A stretch of DNA of 8,517 nucleotides, taken from JBAYVY01 sp041674345. GTDB taxonomy: Bacteria; Planctomycetota; Phycisphaerae; Phycisphaerales; Zrk34. The stretch is from assembly GCA_041674345.1 (NCBI GenBank), contig JBAYVY010000151.1:1-8517 (forward strand), read 5' to 3'. Of this stretch, positions 1-6,485 are shown one piece after another (positions within the stretch are counted from its first letter, which is position 1; every line of letters starts with the position of its first letter). Below the pieces are notes generated by a model. It ran no database searches. It was not told where the DNA came from and saw nothing but the letters and a program-made list of their open reading frames with translations. Made by a program: the position numbers and the translations under genes.

Positions 1-9
1 ACGGGTGAT

Positions 10-83
10 CGCCGTTTTTGAGCCAAAAACGAATGTTTGTCGAAAAATGGTCGAACATTGGCTCGTCTTACCGCCGTTTTTGA
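10..83. repeat. 12-bp direct repeat, two copies 62 bp apart
   Basis: CGCCGTTTTTGA occurs exactly at 10-21 and again at 72-83. The first copy overlaps the hairpin at 14-30. The function is unknown. A spacing of 62 bp is close to six helical turns, which would suit a protein binding both copies on one DNA face, but no binding factor can be named. Confidence 0.4.
14..30. repeat. Small perfect hairpin in the 3' flank of the PEP-CTERM gene
   Basis: GTTTTTG and CAAAAAC form a 7-bp perfect stem around an AGC loop. On the minus strand this lies about 100 bases past the stop codon of the PEP-CTERM gene. A larger, looser structure can also form from GAGCC (20-24) with GGCTC (60-64) and AATGTT (32-37) with AACATT (54-59). 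There is no clean T-tract, so terminator function is uncertain. Confidence 0.35.
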
Positions 84-126
84 AGCAGAATCGAGGCTTT
101 TTGACCCCGTGAACGGTTACGATCAT

Positions 127-1011
127 TTACCGCTTGCCGCGACCGATCATCAGCAAGCCGCCCAGCGCCAGCAGACCCAGCGTCGCCGGTTCGGGGATGA
201 CGGAGGAGGAGAAGGCGATATAATCGCCGGGGACGGTGTTGTTGGTGGCTTGCCCGTTGGAGCCGATCATGTAATTGGTCGCGGATTTCCAGCCGTGGAA
301 AGTGGCGTCCGCTTTGTTTAAAACGGCGTCGGAGATGACGATATCGCCGATGGTTCCCAAGGTATCAGTCGGGCCGTGGAGAGTCGCGCCGCTGGTGACC
401 GTCCAACTGGTGGCCTCACTGCCGGTAATCGAAACCGTCCAAGTGACATCCCACACCAGGGGAAAAGCAGGAGTACCTGATGTGTACAGGATACGGACGT
501 TGCTGGTTCCTCCGCCTCTGCTGCCGGTGTATTGCACGGCGGTGCTTGTGGTGAAAACGAATTGCCCGACGGCGTTTAGTCCGGCCACACGCAGATCGGC
601 AATCTTGCCGGTGCCTGCGAGCATCAAGGATGTGTTACCCACGGCAGAAGAGATCTGGGCAATGGCAGGTCCGACGTAGTCCTTCGTGCCGGTGTGGAAA
701 TGCGTCAGGTCCAGTTGGAATTGAACGACTCTCGTTCCCTGGCCGTCGGGGAAAACAGCGGCGGCATCGGTGAAGGTATTGGTCAGATAGCTGCCGGCAT
801 TGGTTGCCCCGTAGGTGTAGATCAACTGATTGGTGCCGCCGAGCTGGGTGTTCGGATCGGTCTGGGTGGTCCAGCCCCAATTGTTGCCGGCATTGCCCGT
901 GAAGTTGAAATGGGTGTCGTTGATGCTACCCGCCATCGCCGATTGCCCGACGAGTAGCAATCCGCCCATCGCCACCAAGCCCAGCACTCGATTCATCTTG
1001 TGTGTCAACAT
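127..1011 (-). CDS. PEP-CTERM domain secreted protein
   Basis: A 294-residue exported protein. Residues 1-27 form a signal peptide: a basic start (H4, K5, R8), a hydrophobic core, and a likely cleavage after QSAMA. The C-terminus (about 271-294) is a PEP-CTERM sorting signal: IPEPATLGLLALGG, more hydrophobic residues, then a basic RGKR tail. In characterised systems such tails anchor the precursor in the membrane until an exosortase removes them. The middle is rich in Thr, Ser, Gly and Asn with alternating beta-like stretches and no catalytic motif I recognise, as expected of a surface or matrix protein. I chose the ATG at 1011 because a GGAGG lies 11 bases upstream and the signal peptide begins there; an upstream in-frame start would add 18 residues before it. 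A promoter (TTGACA/TACTGT) lies at 1081-1108. The gene is divergent from a LacI regulator that may control it. The specific role is unknown. Confidence 0.9.
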   Translation of the reverse strand: MLTHKMNRVLGLVAMGGLLLVGQSAMAGSINDTHFNFTGNAGNNWGWTTQTDPNTQLGGTNQLIYTYGATNAGSYLTNTFTDAAAVFPDGQGTRVVQFQLDLTHFHTGTKDYVGPAIAQISSAVGNTSLMLAGTGKIADLRVAGLNAVGQFVFTTSTAVQYTGSRGGGTSNVRILYTSGTPAFPLVWDVTWTVSITGSEATSWTVTSGATLHGPTDTLGTIGDIVISDAVLNKADATFHGWKSATNYMIGSNGQATNNTVPGDYIAFSSSVIPEPATLGLLALGGLLMIGRGKR

Positions 1012-1047
1012 GGCCTTCTGATCCTCCAAAAAGTGGGTTGCGAGGTG

Positions 1048-1061
1048 TGCGCCGCGGCGCA
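1048..1061. promoter_or_regulatory. Perfect 14-bp palindrome in the PEP-CTERM gene leader (possible operator)
   Basis: TGCGCCGCGGCGCA is perfectly self-complementary. It lies 36 bases upstream of the PEP-CTERM start codon and just downstream of that gene's predicted transcription start. LacI-family proteins bind short palindromes of about this size, and the regulator gene is next door, so an operator is plausible. Its centre is GC rather than the CG typical of many LacI-family sites, so a simple mRNA hairpin is an alternative. Confidence 0.45.
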
Positions 1062-1074
1062 ACATACCTCAGTT

Positions 1075-1090
1075 GTGTAAACAGTAACAC
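1075..1090. promoter_or_regulatory. Imperfect inverted repeat over the PEP-CTERM gene -10 box
   Basis: GTGTAAACAGTAACAC has matching ends (GTGT and ACAC) and a further A/T match inside. It covers the predicted -10 hexamer of the minus-strand promoter (1081-1086), where repressor binding would block RNA polymerase. The TGTAAA-like half resembles LacI-type sites only loosely. Assignment as an operator is inference. Confidence 0.35.
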
Positions 1091-1108
1091 GTATTTTCGA
1101 CTTGTCAA
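1081..1108 (-). promoter_or_regulatory. Sigma-70-type promoter of the PEP-CTERM gene
   Basis: On the minus strand, a consensus -35 TTGACA (1103-1108) is followed after 16 bases by TACTGT (1081-1086), which keeps the key TA and final T of a -10 box. Transcription would start near 1074, giving a leader of about 60 bases. Confidence 0.55.
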
Positions 1109-1116
1109 GAAAAAAG

Positions 1117-1145
1117 TTGGCTTTTGGGTTGTTTTGGGGTACAAT
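1117..1145 (+). promoter_or_regulatory. Sigma-70-type promoter of the LacI-family gene
   Basis: TTGGCT (1117-1122), 17 bases, then TACAAT (1140-1145), a 5-of-6 match to the -10 consensus. Transcription would start near 1152, about 30 bases before the start codon. The -35 boxes of this promoter and of the divergent one lie only 8 bases apart. Confidence 0.55.
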
Positions 1146-1183
1146 TCATTCATTCACAGGGCGGTATTTTCAGGAGTATTGTG

Positions 1184-2275
1184 GTGTCGACCATTCGGGA
1201 AGTCGCGGATAAATCTGGTGTTAGCACGGCCACCGTCAGCCGGGTACTCGCCGGGGGCCACGCGCGTCTGCGATGCAGCCCCCAGGTGATCCAGCGTGTG
1301 GAAACGATTGCCAAAGACCTCGGCTATCGTGTCAACTATCATATGCGATCCGTCCGAAAGAAGCGGTCGGATGCAATCGGTTACATCACCGAGCGTCATC
1401 CGCAAACCCACGGCAATGAAGCCGGCAGTTGGTATCTGGAACAAATCCTCGAAGGCGTACAGGTCGCGGTCCAAAGCGCCGGTTGTGCCGTCATGCAGGT
1501 CCGCAGCAACAAATTGGAGCAGAACGACAAACCCGCCCTGGTGCGTGGGCTGAACTTCGTTCAGGAGCGTCGGCTCGACGGTTTGGTTCTGCCCGGCATT
1601 CTCAGCAGCTTCCACGGTCGATTGGATAACCCGGCATATGATGACATGCCGGTGGTCGTCGTCGAACCTGTCGAGCAGGCCCGATGGTGTTCGATCCGGT
1701 TCGATGAACTGGCCGGCATCCAACAGATCATCGACCACCTGATGCAACTGGGGCATCGTCAATTGCTGTGGCTGGGGCCGACGTGTACGTGGGCCAATCG
1801 CACCACCGTCCGCGAGCAACTGGTCATGCGGGCCGCGTTCTCCACCGGTGCGCGGGGCCACTGCTGCTTCTACGCCGAACCCGTCACGATCGGTATCGAA
1901 GCCCTTGTCCAGCGAGCCGAAGACGCGATGCTCAGCTACCTGGCCGGCGATCCCCCGCCGTTCACCGCCGTCGTGGCGTACAACGATCTGACCGCGCTGG
2001 GCGTCTGCCGCGCCTTGGCGCGCAAGGGCATCAGCGTGCCCCGGCAGGTTTCCGTCACCGGATTCGACGATCATTGCGCTTCGCTGTGCTGGCCGCCGGT
2101 GACGACCGTCACGCACGAATTGTTCGAGATGGGCCGATGCGCCGGCGAACGGGTGCTTGAATTAATCAACGCCGATCCCGACAAACGCGACGAACTGCGG
2201 CAACGCCATGAAACCTTCACCCCCCGCCTGATCGTCCGCGAAAGCACCGGCCCGGTCGCCGCGGGCAATCCCTGA
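1184..2275 (+). CDS. LacI-family transcriptional regulator
   Basis: A 363-residue DNA-binding repressor of the LacI/GalR type; family members usually have about 330-360 residues. Residues 2-25 form the helix-turn-helix (STIREVADKSGVS then TATVSRVL), and the first domain ends at LGYRVN (46-51). The hinge reads RSVRKKR, with V57 where most members carry the minor-groove leucine. Residues from about 65 onward are a periplasmic-binding-protein-like sugar-sensing core, with LDGLVLPG, VVVVEPVE, VVAYNDLTALG and the family hallmark VSVTGFDD. The end (FTPRLIVREST) is typical. I chose GTG at 1184, 7 bases after AGGAG; GTG at 1181 is also possible. It is divergent from the PEP-CTERM gene and is probably autoregulated or controls that neighbour. 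The inducer cannot be told from sequence. Confidence 0.93.
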   Translation: MSTIREVADKSGVSTATVSRVLAGGHARLRCSPQVIQRVETIAKDLGYRVNYHMRSVRKKRSDAIGYITERHPQTHGNEAGSWYLEQILEGVQVAVQSAGCAVMQVRSNKLEQNDKPALVRGLNFVQERRLDGLVLPGILSSFHGRLDNPAYDDMPVVVVEPVEQARWCSIRFDELAGIQQIIDHLMQLGHRQLLWLGPTCTWANRTTVREQLVMRAAFSTGARGHCCFYAEPVTIGIEALVQRAEDAMLSYLAGDPPPFTAVVAYNDLTALGVCRALARKGISVPRQVSVTGFDDHCASLCWPPVTTVTHELFEMGRCAGERVLELINADPDKRDELRQRHETFTPRLIVRESTGPVAAGNP

Positions 2276-2286
2276 AATCAGCCGCC

Positions 2287-2307
2287 GCCCCCCCCGGGGG
2301 CTTTTTT
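2287..2307 (+). terminator. Intrinsic terminator of the LacI-family gene
   Basis: GCCCCC, a CCC loop and GGGGGC form a 6-bp all-GC stem, followed directly by six T. It begins 12 bases after the stop codon of the regulator gene and separates it from the next gene. Confidence 0.85.
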
Positions 2308-2404
2308 CAATTGCGACGATCCCTCTACTTCCGTCGATTTCCCGCCATCGGGGGTTCATCGGCCCTCCTTTTGTGTCGATAGGGATTCCGTCGGAAGGGG
2401 TCAT

Positions 2405-2421
2405 CGGGTCGGTCGGACCCG
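2405..2421 (+). promoter_or_regulatory. Stem-loop just upstream of the FapA-like start
   Basis: CGGGTC, loop GGTCG, then GACCCG forms a 6-bp stem that ends 5 bases before the first start codon (2426) and touches the AGG that would serve as ribosome binding site. It could modulate translation or be chance in GC-rich DNA. No clear promoter was seen in the 118 bases between the terminator and this gene. Confidence 0.3.
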
Positions 2422-2425
2422 CAGG

Positions 2426-4075
2426 ATGGCCATGCCCTCGGAACGCGCCCATGCCGATTCCCCACGCTATACCAGTGAAGGTACGCGCCGGCTGCTGCTG
2501 CATGCCGAGAAGATGCTCGGTTGCGAACCGGAACTGGCCAACATCGAACAGGTGCTTGGTGAACTGCGAGACCGCGGCGATCAGCTCACCGAAGCCCAGC
2601 GACAACAACTGGACGAACTGACCGCGCTTCTTTCGGTCGATCCCGACAAGCGGCAGACCGCCGCGTCGCTGGCGCAGGATGCGACGTTCGATATCAAACT
2701 TTCCGACGACAAGATGGAATTGGCGATGTCGATCCGTCCGGCGATCGCCGGCGGTCGGCCCGTGCATCTGGACGATATCGTCGGATGGCTCAAACACGGC
2801 GCGATTTCGCACGGGGTGGATACGCGCGCCGTCAAGCACGCCGTCTTCGACGCCGAACAGGGTCGAAGCGTGGATCACGTCGTCATCGTCCGCGGTCGGT
2901 TGCCCGGCGAACCCCGGCCCGATCATGTTGAAGTGTTCGGTCGGCGCGGCAGCGACGCGGATCTCGAACTCATCGACGAAAACAACGAACAGGCCGCCGC
3001 CGGCGATCCCGACCACATCTGGATGTGCCGCGAAGGCGATCTGGTCTTGCGATACCATCCCCCGAAAATCGGCGTCAACGGCTACACCGCCCTCGGCGAG
3101 CCGATCTGCCCGCCCCTGCCCACGCCGCGCACCATCAACCACGGCCCGAATGTCGAACCCCGCGGCCACGATTACATCGCCAAATGCGCCGGTGTGGTCA
3201 TCTTTGAAAACGACCGCATCGACGTTCGCCGAATGCTCATCATCGACTACGAACTCACCGGGAAAACGCATCCCATCGAGTTCGACGGCGACGTGCAGAT
3301 CCGTTCCATCGTCCGCAGCGGCGCCTGCCTCACCGCGACCGGCGACATCACCATCGACGGCTCGGTCGAGGCCGCCCGCATTGAATCCACCGGCGGGGAC
3401 ATCCGGCTGCGTCACGGCGTGGCCGGCCAGCACCAGGGCATGATCCGCGCCGCCGGTTCGGTCAGCGCCCGCTTCACCGAAAACGCCACGCTGATCGCCG
3501 GATTGGACATCCTCATCGACATCGGCTCGCTGCACTGCCGCCTGATCGCCGGTCGCTCCATCCGCCTGATACGGGGCCGGGGCCAGGTCATCGGCGGTTC
3601 GGTCATGGCCGCCGAACTGATCGAGGTGAAACAGGCCGGCTCGACCAGCGGCGTCGTCACCGAACTGTCCGTCGGACTCAGCAAACAGATCATGGAACGC
3701 CTGGGTGTTCTCGATGAACAGATCGCCCGGCTCAGCGCCAAACGCGAGGAGGCCACCGAAATCGCCGACAAAATCAAGCGAACCGTCGGCGATCCGCTCA
3801 ACCTCAAACCCGAAGAGATCAAGGCCTACACTTCCCTCCGCCAGGTGCAACTGGTTTGCGAAGTGAAAATACGCGCCCTGACCGACCAGCGCAACGCCGT
3901 GCTGGCCGAAGGCGAGCAACTGACCCACGGCCACATCGACGTGATGATGACCCTGTTCCCCCGCGTCATCGTCCGCATCGGCGGGGCGGAATATGACAAC
4001 AAACAGCTTCAGCCCCGATGCCGCATCCTCTACGATCCCGCCAGCCAATCGCTGGCCGTCGGACCGCTGCGATAA
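2426..4075 (+). CDS. FapA / DUF342 family protein
   Basis: A 549-residue soluble protein of the FapA (DUF342) family, named after a flagellar assembly protein but widespread and of unclear biochemical role. Residues 1-85 are a helical N-terminal extension. A segment near 112-140 (VGWLKHGAISHGVD) matches the usual start of the DUF342 domain. It is followed by the glycine/proline signature GRLPGEPRPDHVEVF and by YHPPKIGVNGYTALGEP. Residues about 290-405 hold repeating short strands (GDITIDGSV, GGDIRLRHGV, AGSVSARF, AGRSIRLI) typical of a right-handed beta-helix, as in bactofilin-like folds. Residues about 415-455 form a charged coiled coil. There is no signal peptide or membrane segment. ATG 2426 and ATG 2432 are both possible; AGGA before 2432 makes that start at least as likely. 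No flagellar operon surrounds it. Confidence 0.85.
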   Translation: MAMPSERAHADSPRYTSEGTRRLLLHAEKMLGCEPELANIEQVLGELRDRGDQLTEAQRQQLDELTALLSVDPDKRQTAASLAQDATFDIKLSDDKMELAMSIRPAIAGGRPVHLDDIVGWLKHGAISHGVDTRAVKHAVFDAEQGRSVDHVVIVRGRLPGEPRPDHVEVFGRRGSDADLELIDENNEQAAAGDPDHIWMCREGDLVLRYHPPKIGVNGYTALGEPICPPLPTPRTINHGPNVEPRGHDYIAKCAGVVIFENDRIDVRRMLIIDYELTGKTHPIEFDGDVQIRSIVRSGACLTATGDITIDGSVEAARIESTGGDIRLRHGVAGQHQGMIRAAGSVSARFTENATLIAGLDILIDIGSLHCRLIAGRSIRLIRGRGQVIGGSVMAAELIEVKQAGSTSGVVTELSVGLSKQIMERLGVLDEQIARLSAKREEATEIADKIKRTVGDPLNLKPEEIKAYTSLRQVQLVCEVKIRALTDQRNAVLAEGEQLTHGHIDVMMTLFPRVIVRIGGAEYDNKQLQPRCRILYDPASQSLAVGPLR

Positions 4076-4077
4076 GT

Positions 4078-4160
4078 CAGATAGCCAACAGCCATAAGCC
4101 AACAGAAGTAATGACGTATCTTCTTCTATTGGCTGTTGGCTTATGGCTGTTGGCTATTGC
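4078..4160. repeat. Facing heptamer arrays forming a 25-bp inverted repeat
   Basis: The left arm reads CCAACAG (4085), CCATAAG (4092), CCAACAG (4099), with a degenerate CAGATAG unit before it. The right arm carries the same units inverted: CTATTGG (4126), CTGTTGG (4133), CTTATGG (4140), CTGTTGG (4147). Bases 4081-4105 and 4133-4157 are perfect 25-bp inverted copies around a 27-base loop. The element lies between two convergent genes. The right arm contains the stop codon and last codons of the minus-strand gene. An RNA from either strand could form a long hairpin, but no T-tract follows. Confidence 0.85.
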
Positions 4161-5028
4161 CCCACGTCACCTCGTCACTGCTCAGCGATGTCGCATTGAT
4201 CCGGTTGTATAAATCCACCGTCGCGTCTTCGGTCATTTGCCGCGGCACGCGCGCCCGGATGATGCCTCTCGCCGGGTTGTACCAGAACGCCGCCCGCCGG
4301 TCCGACGCCACGATGTTATGCGGATTGGTCGCCGCATAACGTTCCGGATCGGCGACCTGGAGCCACAACGCATTGTCCGTCGCCAGCCCGTTGACCGGCG
4401 GCGTTGCGAACCAGGTCGTTTCGATTTTCAACGGATATCCGCTGGCATGCACCGGCACGTCCCCCTGCCCGCCGTGCAGCATCGCCACGTTGTGGATCTC
4501 GCGCATCGACTGGCGCACCTGGTCGATTTGCCGCTGCATCGCCACCTGCTGATGCTGCGTCCACCAGTACCCCGCGCCGCCGGTCAGTATCGCCAGCAGC
4601 ACCACCAGATCGACCACCAGCCGCATGAACATCGGCTTGCCCGACCGACCTGCGGGCCTGATCGCATGACAAGCCGGGGCAGAGCGAATCGCCGCCCCGG
4701 GTTCTTCCGGCTTCGCCGTCCGCTCACGCGATTCCATCTGTTTTTGGAGCCGGTCCAGCATCGCCTGCTTCTGCCGCAACTTCGCTTCCAGTTCCTCCAA
4801 CTGTTTGCGGCGGCACTCCGATTCGGTGTGTTCCCGCTGGAACCTGTCGAACAACTCCGCCTTCTGTTTCGCCAATTCCTCCGGCTGACGCGCCGCCTGG
4901 TCGATGTCCGACTGGCACTCGTTCATCGCCGCCGCCAGGTCGTCCAGTTCCCGTTGCACCTGCTTCAAAGCCGCCAGCGGGTCGGCACCGCTCAACGATT
5001 CCGGTCGATGCGTGCGGTGTTCAACCAT
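4141..5028 (-). CDS. Coiled-coil, single-TM protein with extracytoplasmic domain
   Basis: A 295-residue protein that I do not recognise. Residues 17-104 are strongly charged heptad-like helix (for example LEELEAKLRQKQAMLDRLQ), a long coiled coil. Residues 105-132 are a flexible, basic linker. Residues about 133-157 (MFMRLVVDLVVLLAILTGG) form one membrane helix. The positive residues before it suggest that the coiled coil is cytoplasmic and the C-terminal 138 residues lie outside. That domain begins with a short amphipathic helix and contains WYNPARGIIRARVP (about 249-262). A TM plus helix followed by a small strand-rich domain is loosely pilin- or pseudopilin-like, but no prepilin cleavage motif is seen. 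ATG 5028 has AGGTGGTG 8 bases upstream. The last five codons (N-S-Q-Q-P) and the stop lie in a repeat array, so the C-terminus may have been altered by it. Confidence 0.75.
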   Translation of the reverse strand: MVEHRTHRPESLSGADPLAALKQVQRELDDLAAAMNECQSDIDQAARQPEELAKQKAELFDRFQREHTESECRRKQLEELEAKLRQKQAMLDRLQKQMESRERTAKPEEPGAAIRSAPACHAIRPAGRSGKPMFMRLVVDLVVLLAILTGGAGYWWTQHQQVAMQRQIDQVRQSMREIHNVAMLHGGQGDVPVHASGYPLKIETTWFATPPVNGLATDNALWLQVADPERYAATNPHNIVASDRRAAFWYNPARGIIRARVPRQMTEDATVDLYNRINATSLSSDEVTWGNSQQP

Positions 5029-5045
5029 TGCGCAATCACCACCTT

Positions 5046-5064
5046 CGCCCGCAGTCGGCGGGCG
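5046..5064 (-). promoter_or_regulatory. GC hairpin in the leader of the coiled-coil gene
   Basis: CGCCCGC, loop AGTCG, GCGGGCG is a perfect 7-bp stem, 17 bases upstream of the minus-strand ATG at 5028 and just before its ribosome binding site. It may affect translation; the role is unproven. Confidence 0.35.
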
Positions 5065-5124
5065 CGAACCGGGAGCCGCGTATCATCAAGTCATTCATCG
5101 GTCGGTTGCGAAGGCGACTTAACC

Positions 5125-5215
5125 GCGGATTGCGGGATGATTTTGCCGCACCCCGCACCCCGCACATCGCACATCGCATCCCGCACCCCGCACCCCGCAC
5201 ATCGCAATCCGCTAC
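5125..5215. repeat. CCGCACC-type heptamer tandem array with inverted flank
   Basis: Ten consecutive 7-base units run from 5146 to 5215: CCGCACC twice, CCGCACA, TCGCACA, TCGCATC, CCGCACC twice, CCGCACA, TCGCAAT, CCGCTAC. Upstream, GCGGATTGCG (5125-5134) is an exact inverted copy of CGCAATCCGC (5203-5212), so the array can fold back on itself. It fills the space between divergent genes and stops 1-2 bases before the first possible start codon of the M16 gene. Open reading through it yields only repetitive peptide, so it is not coding. Confidence 0.85.
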
Positions 5216-5225
5216 AATGCCCGCC
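5213..5225 (+). promoter_or_regulatory. Possible -10 box for a leaderless M16 transcript
   Basis: TACAAT (5213-5218) matches 5 of 6 bases of a -10 box. It is followed by GCCCGCC and then ATG at 5226, so transcription would start at about the A of the ATG. No Shine-Dalgarno sequence precedes this start, which fits a leaderless message. There is no good -35 (the heptamer array occupies that place). Confidence 0.3.
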
Positions 5226-6473
5226 ATGTCCCCTATTCTCCGCCATTTGTTCCCCACCGGCCTGATCCTGCTCGCCGAGCCGATGACCGGCGTGCAATCC
5301 GTCGCCATGACCGCCCTCGTCCCCGCCGGTGCCGCCTGCGAACCGACCGAGCAGCAGGGGCTGGGCGCGATCCTCCACGAAATGCTCTTCCGAGGGGCCG
5401 GCGATCTCGACGCACGCGCCCACTCCGACGCCCTCGATACCCTCGGCGTCCAGCGCGGCGCCAACGTGCAAACGCATCATCTGCGTCTGGGCGCGACATT
5501 GCTCGGCGACCGTCTGCCCGATGCCCTGCCCCTGCTGATCGACATGCTTCGCCGCCCGCGCCTCGACGATTCATCGTTCGGCCCGGCGCGCGACATGGCC
5601 GTGCAAGCCATCGACGCCCTCGAAGACGAACCGCAGCAAAAACTCATGGTCGAACTCCGCCGCGCCCATCTACCGGCACCGATCGACCGTTCCGGCATGG
5701 GCCTGCGCGATCACCTGTTGTCGATCACGCCCGATCAGACCCGCCGCTTCTGGCAACGCAACTTCGTCCCGCGAGGCACGATTCTCGCCTTCGCCGGTAA
5801 ACTCGACTTCAATCAACTGCGCGACCAAATCGCCGCGATGACCGCCGATTGGCAAACCCCCGCCGATCACACGCCCTTGCGTTTAGCGGGTGGCACGAAG
5901 TGCCCCTCTTCCTCCTCCGCATCGCATGTTCCCGCCTCATCCACGCAGCAACACCTCGGCCTGGCCTACACCGCCGTGCCCGAAACCGACCCGATGAGCA
6001 TGACTCAGCGCGTCGCCGTCGCCGTGTTGTCCGGCGGAATGAGCGGTCGGCTCTTCACCGAAGTGCGCGAAAAGCGGGGGCTGTGCTACACCGTCTTCGC
6101 CGCGTATCAGTCCATCCCGCCCACCGCTTCCGTCTTCGCCTACTCCGGCACGACCACCGAACGCGCCGCGCAAACCCTCGATGTTCTCCGCAACGAACTG
6201 ATCCGCCTGTCCGACGGCGTGGAACGCGACGAGTTCGATCGCGCCATCGTCGGCCTCAAAAGCCGCATCGTCATGCAGGGCGAATCCACCAGCGCCCGCG
6301 CCGCCGCCATCGCCGGCGATCAGTTCGTCTATGGCCAACCCCGCACGCTCGATGACCTGGCCGCGCAGGTCGATGCCGTCACACTCGACAAACTCAACGC
6401 TTTCGTCGCACAACATCGCCCGACCCCGCAAAACATGACCCTCGTCAACATCGGCCCGTCGCCATTGACGTAA
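5226..6473 (+). CDS. M16B peptidase-fold protein, zinc site lost, R/Y motif kept
   Basis: A 415-residue M16B-type protein with two homologous halves. The zinc motif HxxEH is replaced by A48-I-L-H51-E52 in the conserved context AILHEMLFRG, and the distal glutamate ligand position is A128, so this subunit should not bind zinc. The second half retains the substrate-binding R/Y motif in SGRLFTEVREKRGLCY (R284 and Y288). This matches the non-catalytic partner of heterodimeric M16B enzymes such as the Sphingomonas SPH2681/SPH2682 pair and mitochondrial processing peptidase. There is no signal peptide, so it is probably cytoplasmic. The inter-half linker (about 219-240, GGTKCPSSSSASHVPASS) is unusual. 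I chose ATG 5226; ATG 5217 is possible, and starts further upstream would translate the heptamer array. The catalytic partner follows 139 bases downstream on the same strand. Confidence 0.85.
   Translation: MSPILRHLFPTGLILLAEPMTGVQSVAMTALVPAGAACEPTEQQGLGAILHEMLFRGAGDLDARAHSDALDTLGVQRGANVQTHHLRLGATLLGDRLPDALPLLIDMLRRPRLDDSSFGPARDMAVQAIDALEDEPQQKLMVELRRAHLPAPIDRSGMGLRDHLLSITPDQTRRFWQRNFVPRGTILAFAGKLDFNQLRDQIAAMTADWQTPADHTPLRLAGGTKCPSSSSASHVPASSTQQHLGLAYTAVPETDPMSMTQRVAVAVLSGGMSGRLFTEVREKRGLCYTVFAAYQSIPPTASVFAYSGTTTERAAQTLDVLRNELIRLSDGVERDEFDRAIVGLKSRIVMQGESTSARAAAIAGDQFVYGQPRTLDDLAAQVDAVTLDKLNAFVAQHRPTPQNMTLVNIGPSPLT
5888..5906. repeat. Small GGCAC/GTGCC hairpin inside the M16 linker
   Basis: GGCAC (5892-5896), GAA, GTGCC (5900-5904) is a perfect 5-bp stem with a further G-C pair outside one mismatch. 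It lies exactly where the protein has a low-complexity interdomain linker (GGTKCPSSSSAS). It may be a small repeat element tolerated in a permissive position; this is inference. Confidence 0.3.
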
Positions 6474-6485
6474 CATAAAAGCGGA

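Noticed and set aside
37..321. 94-residue plus-strand frame over the end of the PEP-CTERM gene
   Set aside because: No ribosome binding site; it overlaps the well-supported minus-strand C-terminal sorting signal.
1154..2116. 320-residue minus-strand frame opposite the LacI-family gene
   Set aside because: Antisense shadow; the plus-strand frame carries all LacI hallmarks.
2162..4102. 646-residue open frame on the minus strand opposite the FapA-like gene
   Set aside because: Shadow frame of a GC-rich gene: no domain, composition dominated by D, A, G, V and Q, and the plus strand has a recognisable family with proper motifs.
4081..4157. Insertion sequence with terminal inverted repeats
   Set aside because: Only 27 bases lie between the arms, with no transposase and no target-site duplication; the arms are themselves tandem units.
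5146..5215. CRISPR array
   Set aside because: Units are 7 bases with no spacers and no cas genes nearby.
5028..5225. N-terminal extension of the first M16 protein from an upstream start
   Set aside because: The 66 extra residues translate the intergenic region and heptamer array (repetitive His, Pro, Arg peptide), and the family N-terminus begins near 5226.
4237..5265. 342-residue plus-strand frame opposite the coiled-coil gene
   Set aside because: Arg- and His-rich shadow with no motif; its end translates the heptamer array.
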